Shown piece by piece: positions 1-8,811 of a stretch of 17,702 nt of DNA (its first letter is position 1; every line of letters begins with the position of its first letter). Location of the stretch: positions 1 through 17,702 of the forward strand of contig CAZVCC010000061.1 of the NCBI GenBank assembly GCA_964626015.1. Reading direction: 5' to 3'. This DNA is from CAIKZJ01 sp964626015. Lineage in GTDB: Bacteria > Bacteroidota > Ignavibacteria > Tepidaquicellales > Tepidaquicellaceae. A program made the translations under genes and the position numbers. The notes under the pieces were generated by a model. That model was not told the DNA's origin and searched no databases. It worked only from the letters and a program-made list of their open reading frames with translations.

Positions 1-100
1 TCTTTTCTTTTATAAAAGTTTGTTTTTATTACACAGTTTTTAAACATAGTAACACGTCGCAACCGATGGCTACAAACAAATAATAGCAATAAAACAGATT

Positions 101-129
101 TTACCATAGAGCACGCAGAGGGCGAAGAG
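101..129. repeat. Possible dispersed-repeat fragment downstream of purB
   Basis: This short stretch contains ACGCAGAGGGCGAAGAG, which resembles a purine-rich 'acagagacgcagagggc' motif that I remember as a frequent intergenic repeat in environmental bacterial genomes. Only one copy is visible here, so its repeat nature rests on recollection and not on this window. The rest of positions 1-141 holds no ORF or RNA gene that I can see, and no clear intrinsic terminator for purB. Confidence 0.25.
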
Positions 130-141
130 TTGATTATTCTT

Positions 142-1434
142 TTACTTAAACACTCTTTTGAAAATGAAGTCTATGCTTTTTTGAGATTTTTTATAATCAA
201 AGACTTCCTGAAGGTCTTTGTTGTTTAAGAACTTCATGGCTTCTTTGCTTTCTTCAACGAGTTTTTTGAATTCAACCTTAGTTTCCCAGCATTTCATTGC
301 AATATTCTGCACGATTTTGTATGCATCTTCACGTTTCATTTTCTTTTCAATCAGTTTCAGAAGCAACGTCTGAGAGAAAATAAGACCTTTTGTCAGTTCG
401 AGATTCTTCTTTATGTTTTTCTGATAAACCGTAATATTATCAACAAGAGTAATAAACTTGTTAAGCATATAGTCAAGAAGAATGGTGGAATCGGGCATTA
501 TTATTCTTTCGACAGACGAATGCGAAATATCGCGCTCGTGCCATAAAGGAATATTTTCCAATGCTGCGAGTGAATTTCCTCTTATAATTCTTGCGAGACC
601 TGACAGCTGTTCAGATACAATCGGGTTCTTTTTGTGCGGCATTGCAGAGGAACCTTTCTGTCCTTTCGTAAAACTTTCCTCGAGTTCGAGTACTTCAGTT
701 TTTTGTAAATGACGTATTTCGGTAGCATACTTCTCAATGCATGACGCAATTATTGCAAGCGTTGACAAGAACTGCGCATGCCTGTCCCTTTGTAATATCT
801 GTGTAGAAATCTTCGTTGATTTAAGTCCGAGTTTCTTGCAGACATATTCTTCAACTTTCGGAGATATATGTTCATAAGTACCAACTGCTCCGGATATTTG
901 TCCTACAGATACGATTTCAACCGCATCTTTAATTCTTTTAATGTTCCTGTTGTTTTCATCATACCAAAGAGCAAACTTTAATCCGAGAGTAACCGGTTCA
1001 GCATGAATACCATGTGTTCTTCCAATCATGGTTAAATTTTTGTATTTAAGAGCTTTCTTTTTCAGAACAGAATTTAACTTCAACAAATCTTTAAGAATTA
1101 TCTCCCCTGCCTGTTTAAGCTGAACCGACAGCGCGGTATCAAGGACATCGGAGCTTGTCATACCCATGTGAATAAACCTTGAATCAATGCCCACATACTC
1201 CGCTACGTTTGTCAGGAAAGCAATTACATCATGCTTGACAGTCTCTTCAATCTTTAAGACTCGTTTTGTGTCAAACTTTGCTTTGTTTTTAATGACAGTA
1301 AGTGATTTTGCAGGCACATTCCCAAGTTTACTTTGCGCTTCACATGCAAGGATTTCTACGTTCAGCCAAATTCTGAACTTGTTTTCGTCAGACCATATTT
1401 TTGCTAGTTCATCTCTTGAATATCTTTGTATCAT
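142..1434 (-). CDS. purB: Adenylosuccinate lyase
   Basis: This enzyme cleaves fumarate from SAICAR and from adenylosuccinate in purine and AMP synthesis, and acts as a cytosolic homotetramer. The protein has 430 residues, the usual length of the short Bacillus-type PurB. Fumarase/aspartase superfamily signatures are in order: KHDV around residues 67-70, TSSDVLDTAL at 93-102, GRTHGIHAEP at 138-147 with the expected catalytic His141, and the flexible-loop signature GSSAMPHKKNP at 261-271 with the catalytic serine (Ser262 or Ser263). The ATG at 1434 gives the normal N-terminus (MIQRYSR). No good Shine-Dalgarno precedes it. The gene is divergent from the kdp operon, with a 249-nt AT-rich spacer, and no other purine gene is in the window. 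A TTGACA at 1475-1470 and TAAATT at 1453-1448 on this strand could be its promoter, but the implied leader is very short. The family call is secure. Confidence 0.97.
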   Translation of the reverse strand: MIQRYSRDELAKIWSDENKFRIWLNVEILACEAQSKLGNVPAKSLTVIKNKAKFDTKRVLKIEETVKHDVIAFLTNVAEYVGIDSRFIHMGMTSSDVLDTALSVQLKQAGEIILKDLLKLNSVLKKKALKYKNLTMIGRTHGIHAEPVTLGLKFALWYDENNRNIKRIKDAVEIVSVGQISGAVGTYEHISPKVEEYVCKKLGLKSTKISTQILQRDRHAQFLSTLAIIASCIEKYATEIRHLQKTEVLELEESFTKGQKGSSAMPHKKNPIVSEQLSGLARIIRGNSLAALENIPLWHERDISHSSVERIIMPDSTILLDYMLNKFITLVDNITVYQKNIKKNLELTKGLIFSQTLLLKLIEKKMKREDAYKIVQNIAMKCWETKVEFKKLVEESKEAMKFLNNKDLQEVFDYKKSQKSIDFIFKRVFK

Positions 1435-1598
1435 GGATTAAAATTTTAATTTAGGTACGATATTTCATATGTCAAATATATCTGTAATAGAATTCTAATT
1501 AAAGTCTTTTGATATAACAAAGAAACTCGAAGCAACATAATAAATGCTTTAAAATAATAATAAAAACACAGCTGAATGCTAAGATATGTCTTTATAAA

Positions 1599-1629
1599 AT
1601 TTTTATACATTTCAATAAATATTTTATAC
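1599..1629 (+). promoter_or_regulatory. Candidate KdpE operator: two TTTTATAC boxes
   Basis: TTTTATAC occurs at 1601-1608 and again at 1622-1629. The 21-bp period is two helical turns, so a dimeric regulator would meet both boxes on the same DNA face. The extended left box ATTTTTATAC (1599-1608) matches the left half of the E. coli KdpE site as I remember it. The boxes lie just upstream of the putative -7 element of the kdp promoter, which suits an activator. The repeat is seen directly; assigning it to KdpE is inference. AT-rich DNA makes chance matches possible. Confidence 0.45.
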
Positions 1630-1649
1630 CATACTTATATTATAGTATA

Positions 1650-1657
1650 TAACTTTG
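1650..1657 (+). promoter_or_regulatory. Putative kdp operon promoter -7 element
   Basis: TAACTTTG fits the Bacteroidota sigma-A -7 consensus TAnnTTTG. Transcription would begin near 1662-1664, leaving a leader of about 20 nt before kdpF at 1684. No convincing TTG-type -33 element lies at the right distance upstream, which agrees with a promoter that needs an activator such as KdpE. Confidence 0.4.
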
Positions 1658-1683
1658 TAAGAATAATTTAATATAATTTAATT

Positions 1684-1773
1684 ATGGCAATGGAATATTT
1701 AATCGGACTTTTAATTTCATTTCTTTTAATGATATATCTTTGTTTTGTAATTTTTAAACCTGAAAAATTCTAA
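1684..1773 (+). CDS. kdpF: KdpF, small subunit of the Kdp potassium ATPase
   Basis: This tiny gene encodes 29 residues, the same length as I recall for E. coli KdpF. It is a single hydrophobic helix (residues about 5-23, LIGLLISFLLMIYLCFVIF) with a short KPEKF tail, as is typical of the family. KdpF is a small membrane peptide that stabilises the KdpFABC complex and is not strictly needed for transport. It is the first gene of the operon. Its stop codon is 9 nt before the kdpA start, and the spacer carries AAGGA, a plausible ribosome site for kdpA. The call rests on length, hydrophobicity and position, and automated annotation could easily miss it. Confidence 0.88.
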   Translation: MAMEYLIGLLISFLLMIYLCFVIFKPEKF

Positions 1774-1782
1774 GGATATCAA

Positions 1783-3474
1783 ATGAACATAACAGATTAT
1801 TTGCAGATAGTATTTTATATTTTAATACTGACAATACTTACTCCGATACTCGGAAAGCATATGTTTAGAGTTTTTACGAACAGGAGAAACATATTCACAC
1901 CAATATTTGGTAAACTTGAGAACTTCATCTATAAATTTCTTAAAATTGATGTTAATGAAGAAATGAACTGGAAGAAATATTTATCCGCAGTATTAATATT
2001 TAATTTCTCCGGACTTATATTACTTATTTTACTGCAAATGGTTCAGGAATGGCTCCCCTTAAATACTGAATCACATGCGAATGTACCATTTCACCTTGCA
2101 TTAAATACTGCTATCAGTTTTGTAACAAACACAAACTGGCAATCTTACGCGGGGGAAACAGTATTGAGTTATTCAGTTCAAATGTTAGGACTAACTGTAC
2201 AAAACTTTTTGAGTGCTGCAACCGGTATTGCTGTTTTACTTGCTTTAATCAGAGGAATAACAAATAAATTAAGTGATAAACTTGGTAACTTCTGGCAGGC
2301 CATAGTTAAATGCACACTATATATACTGCTACCACTATCTATTTTACTTTCCATTCTACTTGTGGGAGAGGGGGTTGTACAGTCATTTTCTGCTTATAAA
2401 AAGGTTGTAACCCTCGAAGGCAGCGAGCAGACAATACCATCGGGTCCGGCAGCATCGCAGATTGCCATAAAACAGCTCGGAACAAACGGCGGAGGGTTCT
2501 TTAATGCGAACAGTTCACATCCTTTTGAAAATCCTACACCATTTTCAAACTTTCTTGAGATGTTATCTATACTTTTAATAGGTGCGGCTCTAACATATAC
2601 GTATGGTTTAATGGTAGAATCGAAAAAACATGGATGGATACTCTACTCGGTAATGATAATACTTTTTATAGCCGGTTTAGGAAGTTCTCTGATATCCGAA
2701 TACACTAATAATCCAGTACTTAATACGTCTGTTAATATGGAGGGAAAGGAATTAAGGTTAGGAATTGTCAATAGTATAATCTGGTCAACTTCAACGACGT
2801 GCGCATCGAACGGATCAGTGAATTCAATGCACAGCAGTCTATCTCCTTTGGCGGGAATGGTTGCAATGATTAATATTATGCTTGGAGAAATAATATTCGG
2901 CGGGATAGGTTCAGGATTGTATGGAATGATAATCTTTGTTTTCCTGACAGTATTCATAGCAGGATTAATGGTCGGCAGAACCCCGGAATACCTCGGCAAA
3001 AAAATTGAAGCTCTTGATATCAAAATGTCTATTATAGCTGTGCTAATTCCAAGTGCATTAATACTAATATTTACTGCTATTACTTCCACAACTGAAACAG
3101 GATTATCAAGCTTAGCAAACTGCGGTCCGCACGGTTTTTCTGAAATCCTGTATGCATTCACATCTGCTTCGGGAAATAACGGAAGTGCATTTGCAGGACT
3201 GAATGCAAACACATTTTTTTACAATCTTACATTAGGTTTTGCAATGTTAACATCAAGATTTGGAGTAATTATCCCTGTTATGGTTATAGCCGGGAATCTT
3301 GTTAAGAAAAACAAAACTCCTGTTAGTGCGGGTACTTTCACGACTGATAATGTTGTTTTCGCAGTATTGTTGATTGGTGTTATAATAATTATTGGAGCGC
3401 TGACTTTCTTTCCTGCTTTAAGCCTCGGACCTATTGCAGAGCATTTATTAATGAAAAACGGAATAGTATTTTAA
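1783..3474 (+). CDS. kdpA: Potassium-transporting ATPase, potassium-binding subunit KdpA
   Basis: KdpA is the channel-like, K+-selective membrane subunit of the KdpFABC pump, from the same superfamily as the Trk/Ktr/HKT transporters. The protein has 563 residues, close to the usual 550-560, with about ten hydrophobic segments. The pore-loop blocks are recognisable: TNTNWQSYAGE (115-125), GTNGGGFFNANS (233-244), TTCASNGSVN (338-347) and CGPHGFSEILYAF (447-459) followed by GNNGSAFAGL. GSGLYGM (376-382) and VGRTPEYLGKK (397-407) are also family hallmarks. The ATG at 1783 is preceded by AAGGA. The stop codon is 2 nt before kdpB, so translation is probably coupled. All filter segments look intact, so it should be functional. 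Confidence 0.98.
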   Translation: MNITDYLQIVFYILILTILTPILGKHMFRVFTNRRNIFTPIFGKLENFIYKFLKIDVNEEMNWKKYLSAVLIFNFSGLILLILLQMVQEWLPLNTESHANVPFHLALNTAISFVTNTNWQSYAGETVLSYSVQMLGLTVQNFLSAATGIAVLLALIRGITNKLSDKLGNFWQAIVKCTLYILLPLSILLSILLVGEGVVQSFSAYKKVVTLEGSEQTIPSGPAASQIAIKQLGTNGGGFFNANSSHPFENPTPFSNFLEMLSILLIGAALTYTYGLMVESKKHGWILYSVMIILFIAGLGSSLISEYTNNPVLNTSVNMEGKELRLGIVNSIIWSTSTTCASNGSVNSMHSSLSPLAGMVAMINIMLGEIIFGGIGSGLYGMIIFVFLTVFIAGLMVGRTPEYLGKKIEALDIKMSIIAVLIPSALILIFTAITSTTETGLSSLANCGPHGFSEILYAFTSASGNNGSAFAGLNANTFFYNLTLGFAMLTSRFGVIIPVMVIAGNLVKKNKTPVSAGTFTTDNVVFAVLLIGVIIIIGALTFFPALSLGPIAEHLLMKNGIVF

Positions 3475-3476
3475 AA

Positions 3477-5570
3477 ATGAAAAGTAAAAATAATAATACA
3501 AAACTTTTTGAACCGGTTATAGTTAAAAGAGCAATTCTTGATTCAATTAAAAAACTTAACCCGGCAGTACTGATAAAAAACCCAGTAATGTTTATAGTAG
3601 AGATTTGTGCATTAATGACAACGGTAATAATGATAAATCAATTATTCTCGGGCACTTTTTCTACATTTAATTTCCAAATTACTTTATGGCTTTGGATTAC
3701 TTTGCTATTTGCTAATTTCGCAGAAGCAATAGCTGAGGGACGAGGCAAAGCCCAAGCAGAAAGTCTGAAAAAAGCAAGGAAGCAAACAAATGCAAGAATG
3801 CTTGCTAAAAATAATGAAGTAATTGTTCCGGCAGATAGTTTAAAGCGTGATGATTTAGTTTTATGTGAGGCAGGAGACATAATTCCAGCCGATGGCGAAG
3901 TAGTTGACGGAGTCGCAAGTGTTGATGAATCTGCCATTACAGGTGAATCAGCGCCTGTTATAAGAGAAAGCGGCGGAGACAGAAGTGCTGTTACGGGCGG
4001 AACAAAAGTATTAAGCGACAGAATAATAGTTAAAATAACGTCTGAAACAGGAAGTTCTTTTATGGATAAATTAATTACTTTAGTTGAAGGGGCAAAAAGA
4101 CAAAAGACTCCAAATGAAATTGCACTTACAATTTTACTTGCAGGATTATCTATTATTTTCCTGCTTGTCGTTGCAACATTACCCGCTTACTTCCAATATG
4201 GATTAATAGCTTCAGGATTAGATTTAAATAATAATATATCGTTACCAGTAATCACATCCCTGCTTGTTTGCTTAATTCCTACAACAATAGGTGGTTTGCT
4301 TAGTGCAATCGGTATCAGCGGAATGGACAGACTCATAAAAAGGAATGTTATAGCAACAAGCGGTCGCGCAATAGAAGCAGCGGGTGATCTTGATGTATTA
4401 CTGCTTGATAAAACCGGAACGATTACACTGGGAAACAGAATGGCAACTGAATTTATTCCGGAATCACGAACAAAGTCGGAAGATTTAGCTGAAGCAGCAA
4501 TGCTATCTTCAATCTCGGATGAAACCCCTGAGGGAAGGTCAATAATTAAACTTGCAAAAGAGAAATTTAATATACGGTTGAAAGAAATGCTGCCTGAAAA
4601 CGTAAAATTTGTTCCTTTTTCTGCGGAGACAAGAATGAGCGGTATCGATATAAGAAATAACGGTCATGTGCTGAAACAAATCAGAAAGGGTGCAGCTGAT
4701 TCAATACAAAAATACATAGAACTTCATGGAGGTAATTATCCGGAGGAAATAATTAACACAGTAAAGCAAATTGCAAGTTCAGGCGAAACACCTCTTGTTG
4801 TGTGTGAGAACAAATCTGTACTCGGAGTAATCAGATTGAAAGATATTGTTAAAGGAGGAATAAAAGAACGCTTTGCACAGCTGAGGAAAATGGGAATAAA
4901 AACCGTTATGATAACGGGTGACAACCCTCTTACTGCGGCTGCAATTGCTGCTGAAGCCGGTGTTGATGATTTTATTTCCGAAGCGACACCTGAGGATAAA
5001 TTGAAAAGAATCCGAAAAGATCAAGCGAACGGACATCTTGTCGGAATGATAGGAGACGGAACTAACGATGCTCCTGCACTCGCGCAAGCTGATGTCGGTA
5101 TAGCGATGAATTCAGGAACACAAGCAGCCAGAGAAGCGGGCAATATGGTAGACCTTGACAGTAATCCGACAAAACTAATAGAAGTTGTCGAAGTCGGGAA
5201 ACAGCTTCTTATGACTCGGGGATCTCTTACAACATTCAGTATAGCAAACGACGTGGCAAAGTATTTTGCAATTTTACCCGCATTATTTTCTTTATTATAT
5301 GCTGTTAACGGCAGTATAGGACCTCTGGGGGCATTAAATATAATGCATCTTGCAAATCCACAAAGCGCTATATTAAGCGCGGTAATATTTAATGCTATTA
5401 TTATAGTTTTTCTAATTCCTTTAGCGTTAAAAGGAGTAAAATATCGCCCGCTCGGAGCGTCAATTGTTTTAAGAAGAAACATTTTAATTTATGGTGCGGG
5501 GGGAATTATAGCACCATTTATAGGAATTAAATTAATTGACTTATTAATTACAGCAATAAAATTAGTATAA
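3477..5570 (+). CDS. kdpB: Potassium-transporting P-type ATPase subunit KdpB
   Basis: KdpB is the catalytic P-type ATPase subunit that powers K+ import through KdpA. The protein has 697 residues, slightly longer than the E. coli protein. The motifs in order are: actuator-domain TGES (155-158), the membrane motif CLIPTTIGG (265-273), the phosphorylation motif DKTGT with Asp311, TGDN (480-483), GDGTND (526-531) in the P domain, and the KdpB-specific C-terminal region SIANDVAKYFAILPA (588-602) and NIMHLANPQSAILSA. Ser158 corresponds to the serine reported as the inhibitory phosphorylation site in E. coli KdpB. It starts 2 nt after kdpA. Every catalytic residue I looked for is present. Confidence 0.98.
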   Translation: MKSKNNNTKLFEPVIVKRAILDSIKKLNPAVLIKNPVMFIVEICALMTTVIMINQLFSGTFSTFNFQITLWLWITLLFANFAEAIAEGRGKAQAESLKKARKQTNARMLAKNNEVIVPADSLKRDDLVLCEAGDIIPADGEVVDGVASVDESAITGESAPVIRESGGDRSAVTGGTKVLSDRIIVKITSETGSSFMDKLITLVEGAKRQKTPNEIALTILLAGLSIIFLLVVATLPAYFQYGLIASGLDLNNNISLPVITSLLVCLIPTTIGGLLSAIGISGMDRLIKRNVIATSGRAIEAAGDLDVLLLDKTGTITLGNRMATEFIPESRTKSEDLAEAAMLSSISDETPEGRSIIKLAKEKFNIRLKEMLPENVKFVPFSAETRMSGIDIRNNGHVLKQIRKGAADSIQKYIELHGGNYPEEIINTVKQIASSGETPLVVCENKSVLGVIRLKDIVKGGIKERFAQLRKMGIKTVMITGDNPLTAAAIAAEAGVDDFISEATPEDKLKRIRKDQANGHLVGMIGDGTNDAPALAQADVGIAMNSGTQAAREAGNMVDLDSNPTKLIEVVEVGKQLLMTRGSLTTFSIANDVAKYFAILPALFSLLYAVNGSIGPLGALNIMHLANPQSAILSAVIFNAIIIVFLIPLALKGVKYRPLGASIVLRRNILIYGAGGIIAPFIGIKLIDLLITAIKLV

Positions 5571-5576
5571 TACAAA

Positions 5577-6146
5577 ATGAAGACTTTAATAATATCATTA
5601 AAATTGCTTTTCTTTATGACAATATTAACAGGTATTGTATATCCGATATTTGTTTTTATTATCGCAAGAACTGTGTTTCCTCAAAAGTCAGAAGGAAGTT
5701 TTATAGAAGTAAACGGAAAAATAATTGGTTCCGGGTTAATTGCACAGAAATTTGAATCCGGAAAATATTTTCAGTCCAGACCGTCTGCAGTTAATTATCA
5801 GCCGATGCCTTCAGGTGGAAGTAATTTAGGACCGACGAGTAGAACACTCAGGAATAAAACGGACTCTATAAGGCAGGCTTACATAAACTTTAACGGACTA
5901 AACAAAAATTCTATTGTGCCGATGGATGCAATCTTTGCTTCTGCAAGCGGAATCGACCCGCATATAAGTGTTGAGAATGCAATGCTTCAGATAAGCAGAA
6001 TAACGAAGGAACGCGGCTTTGATTTAATAAAACAGAAACAAGTAATTGAAATAATAGAAAAAAACATAGAGAGACCACAGTTCGGATTATTGGGAGAAGA
6101 AAGAATTAATGTGCTTATTTTAAATTCTGAGTTAGATAAATTATGA
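5577..6146 (+). CDS. kdpC: Potassium-transporting ATPase subunit KdpC
   Basis: KdpC is the small accessory subunit of the Kdp pump. It is anchored by one N-terminal helix (residues about 10-30) with the rest outside the cytoplasm, and is thought to help assembly and nucleotide or ion affinity. The protein has 189 residues, the normal size. Family motifs are FQSRPSAVNYQP (65-76), SGGSNLGPTS (79-88) and ASASGIDPHIS (121-131), followed by an amphipathic stretch. The C-terminal part (GLLGEERINVLILNSELD) is the usual end of the family. It starts 6 nt after kdpB and ends 1 nt before the kdpD start, so all three pump subunits lie in one transcript. Confidence 0.97.
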   Translation: MKTLIISLKLLFFMTILTGIVYPIFVFIIARTVFPQKSEGSFIEVNGKIIGSGLIAQKFESGKYFQSRPSAVNYQPMPSGGSNLGPTSRTLRNKTDSIRQAYINFNGLNKNSIVPMDAIFASASGIDPHISVENAMLQISRITKERGFDLIKQKQVIEIIEKNIERPQFGLLGEERINVLILNSELDKL

Positions 6147-6147
6147 T

Positions 6148-8811
6148 ATGGAAGATACATCGAGACCAAATCCGGATGAACTTCTTGCTCAGATAAAAAA
6201 GAATGAGCAAAAAGAAAGTAGAGGGAAGTTAAAACTTTACCTTGGAATGTGCGCGGGTGTCGGCAAAACATTTGCAATGCTTCAGGATGCAAGCAAGGCT
6301 TCAGGAAGGCGCAAAAAGGTTTTAATAGGATATGTTGAAACTCACGGAAGAGCCGAGACAGAATTTCTCTTATTTTCACTTCCTCAACTTGAAAGAAAGA
6401 AGATTTCTTACAAAGGATTCGAGCTTGAGGAAATGGATATTGACGCAATACTGGAGCAGAAACCTGATCTTGTGGTTGTGGATGAGCTTGCACATACCAA
6501 CGCACCCAGCAGCCGGCATAAAAAAAGATATTTAGATGTACTTGAAATTCTGGAAAATGGGATTGATGTATATACTGCTGTAAATGTACAGCATGTAGAA
6601 AGTCTGGCGGATACTGTCAGTCAGATTACGGGTGTAATGATAAAGGAAACTATACCTGATTCAATTCTTGATGCCGCGGATGAAATAGAACTTCTTGATA
6701 TTTCACCGGAAGAACTGCTTCAAAGACTTGCGGATGGAAAAGTTTATACAGCAGATAAGACAAAAGAAGCGGTTGACAATTTTTTCAGGAAAGGAAATTT
6801 AAATGCCTTAAGGGAATTATCCTTAAGACTGACAGCTGACAGGGTTGATAAACAAGTTAGGGATTACATGCAGGAAAACAGAATACCCGGACCATGGAAA
6901 TCAACGCAAAGAATTTTAATTGGCGTAAGTTCAAATCCAAATTCTTCTGACCTTATAAGGTGGGCAAGAAGAATTGCATACACAATGGAAGCAAGCTGGA
7001 TAGCAGTACATGTTGAAACATCAGTAAATCTCAGCGAGAAACAGAAACTTAAACTTAAGAAGAATCTGGATCTCGCAAAAGAGCTGGGTGCTGAAATAAT
7101 TACAACAGCTGATACAGATGTAGTTAAAGGTATATTAAGAATTGCAAACAGAGAGAATGTTACTCATATCGTTATCGGAAAATCACTTAATTTCAGTTTT
7201 TATTCGAGAATATTCAGGAAAGGAATTGTAGATAGAGTATTAATGGAATGCGGGAAGATAGATGTATATGTAGTATCGGGTGAGGATATTCCCGCAGAAA
7301 AGTACGTTCACTCTTATTTCCCAAAACTTCAATCAGGAATATTAAAATACTTTTATTCATCACTAATTGTATGCATAGTAGCAGGAATATGCTTTTTATT
7401 TAGCTCAATATTAGGGTATCAGATAGTTGCACTTATATTATTGTTTGTAGTAACATTATTGCCATTGATATTTGGTCCGGGTCCTGTTCTTTTATCGGCA
7501 ATTATTAGTCCGATAATCTGGAACTTCTTTTTTGTACCTCCGAGGTTTACCTTATTAATACACCGCAGTGAGGATTTATTAACTTTCGTTATGTTTTTAA
7601 TCATTGCAACAGTAACAGGAATTTTAACTTCCAGAATCAGGCAGCGTGAAAAAGCATTAACACACAGAGAAGAAAGAGCTGTTGCATTGTATAATTTAGC
7701 AAAAGACCTTTCAAAATCGAAGAATCTGGAAGAAGTAATCCGGGAGTCGGTGAAGAATTTTAAAAATGTATTTAAAGCAGAAATAATATTTTTGCTTATT
7801 GATAAAAAAGGTGGTTATGTAAATAATAAAACAGATTCAATAGAAATTACGGAAAAAGAACTCAGCGTTGCACAATGGGTTTTCAGCAACCGAAAAAAAG
7901 CAGGACATTACACTGATTCACTGCCATTTGCTGAGTATGTCTATTACCCTATGACAGGTCCTAGAGATACTTACGGAGTAATTGGTTTAAAATTTGAGAG
8001 TGAGTACAAGTACAAAGAGCAGGAAACACTAATTGATAATTTCGTAAACCAAACAGGTTCAGCAATAGAACGGGAGCTTCTGAATCAAACGGTTAATAGA
8101 ACTCTGGTATATCAAGAATCGGAAAAACTATACAAGACTCTATTAGACAGTATATCACATGAACTTAAGACACCGATTGCAGCTATAATGGGTGCATCAA
8201 GTTATTTACTGCATACAAGAATGAATAATACTGAGGAAACACGAATTAAATTATACGAAGAAATTAACGAAGCAAGCATAAGGCTTAACAAACTGGTCGA
8301 GAATTTATTAGATATGGCAAGAATTGAAAGCGGAAAATTAATCCCGAATATAAAAACCTGCGATGTAAATGACTTAATAGACAGTATTTTGAATAATTTT
8401 GAAAAGAACAAAAAGTCGCGCAATATCATTGTTGAAATACAAGATAATTTCCCTTTTTTAAACATAGATATAAATCTAATGGAACAGGCCTTGAAAAACA
8501 TAGTTCACAATGCACTGGTTTATACGCAAGAAGATTCCATTATTGAGTTTAAGGTGACTTATGATAAGGAAATAATATGTTTTACGGTATCAGATAATGG
8601 GAAAGGTATTCCCGAAGAAAAACTTGAACATATTTTTGACAAATTTTACAGAGTAGATAATAAGTCAGCAGGAGGCACTGGACTTGGTCTGTCGATAGCA
8701 AAAGGAATTGTCGAAGCACATAATGGAACAATATCTGCCTCGAATAAAATTTCCGGAGGTCTTAAATTAACAATAAAAATTCCCAGAGATTGTAAAACGA
8801 CAACAGCATGA
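6148..8811 (+). CDS. kdpD: Potassium sensor histidine kinase KdpD, full-length
   Basis: KdpD senses low K+ or osmotic stress and phosphorylates KdpE. It is full length (887 residues). The N-terminal KdpD domain has Walker A GMCAGVGKT (33-41) and Walker B-like VVDELAHTN (110-118). A Usp-like domain follows (about 253-378). Four closely spaced membrane helices lie at about 400-495, a GAF-like domain at about 515-645, and a HisKA domain with SISHELKTP, phospho-acceptor His671. The HATPase domain has an N box around NIVHNAL (784-790), G1 DNGKG (816-820) and G2 GGTGLGLSIAKG (842-853). Many Bacteroidota carry a split KdpD, so the intact multidomain form is worth noting. Its stop codon overlaps the kdpE start by 4 nt, which suggests coupled translation. 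Confidence 0.98.
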   Translation: MEDTSRPNPDELLAQIKKNEQKESRGKLKLYLGMCAGVGKTFAMLQDASKASGRRKKVLIGYVETHGRAETEFLLFSLPQLERKKISYKGFELEEMDIDAILEQKPDLVVVDELAHTNAPSSRHKKRYLDVLEILENGIDVYTAVNVQHVESLADTVSQITGVMIKETIPDSILDAADEIELLDISPEELLQRLADGKVYTADKTKEAVDNFFRKGNLNALRELSLRLTADRVDKQVRDYMQENRIPGPWKSTQRILIGVSSNPNSSDLIRWARRIAYTMEASWIAVHVETSVNLSEKQKLKLKKNLDLAKELGAEIITTADTDVVKGILRIANRENVTHIVIGKSLNFSFYSRIFRKGIVDRVLMECGKIDVYVVSGEDIPAEKYVHSYFPKLQSGILKYFYSSLIVCIVAGICFLFSSILGYQIVALILLFVVTLLPLIFGPGPVLLSAIISPIIWNFFFVPPRFTLLIHRSEDLLTFVMFLIIATVTGILTSRIRQREKALTHREERAVALYNLAKDLSKSKNLEEVIRESVKNFKNVFKAEIIFLLIDKKGGYVNNKTDSIEITEKELSVAQWVFSNRKKAGHYTDSLPFAEYVYYPMTGPRDTYGVIGLKFESEYKYKEQETLIDNFVNQTGSAIERELLNQTVNRTLVYQESEKLYKTLLDSISHELKTPIAAIMGASSYLLHTRMNNTEETRIKLYEEINEASIRLNKLVENLLDMARIESGKLIPNIKTCDVNDLIDSILNNFEKNKKSRNIIVEIQDNFPFLNIDINLMEQALKNIVHNALVYTQEDSIIEFKVTYDKEIICFTVSDNGKGIPEEKLEHIFDKFYRVDNKSAGGTGLGLSIAKGIVEAHNGTISASNKISGGLKLTIKIPRDCKTTTA

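Noticed and set aside
1448..1475. purB promoter TTGACA/TAAATT on the minus strand
   Set aside because: The spacing is 16 bp, but the implied leader is only a few nt, and AT-rich spacers often give such matches. It was kept only as a remark in the purB entry.
1441..1683. A c-di-AMP (ydaO-type) or other riboswitch before the kdp operon
   Set aside because: The spacer is very AT-rich, lacks the long GC-paired helices of ydaO, and the likely transcription start leaves only about 20 nt of leader.
2643..3212. 189-codon antisense ORF inside kdpA
   Set aside because: It overlaps a certain gene on the other strand and has no recognisable motif; it is a shadow frame.
5021..5482. 153-codon antisense ORF inside kdpB
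   Set aside because: It is a shadow of the highly conserved P-domain and C-terminal helices of KdpB.
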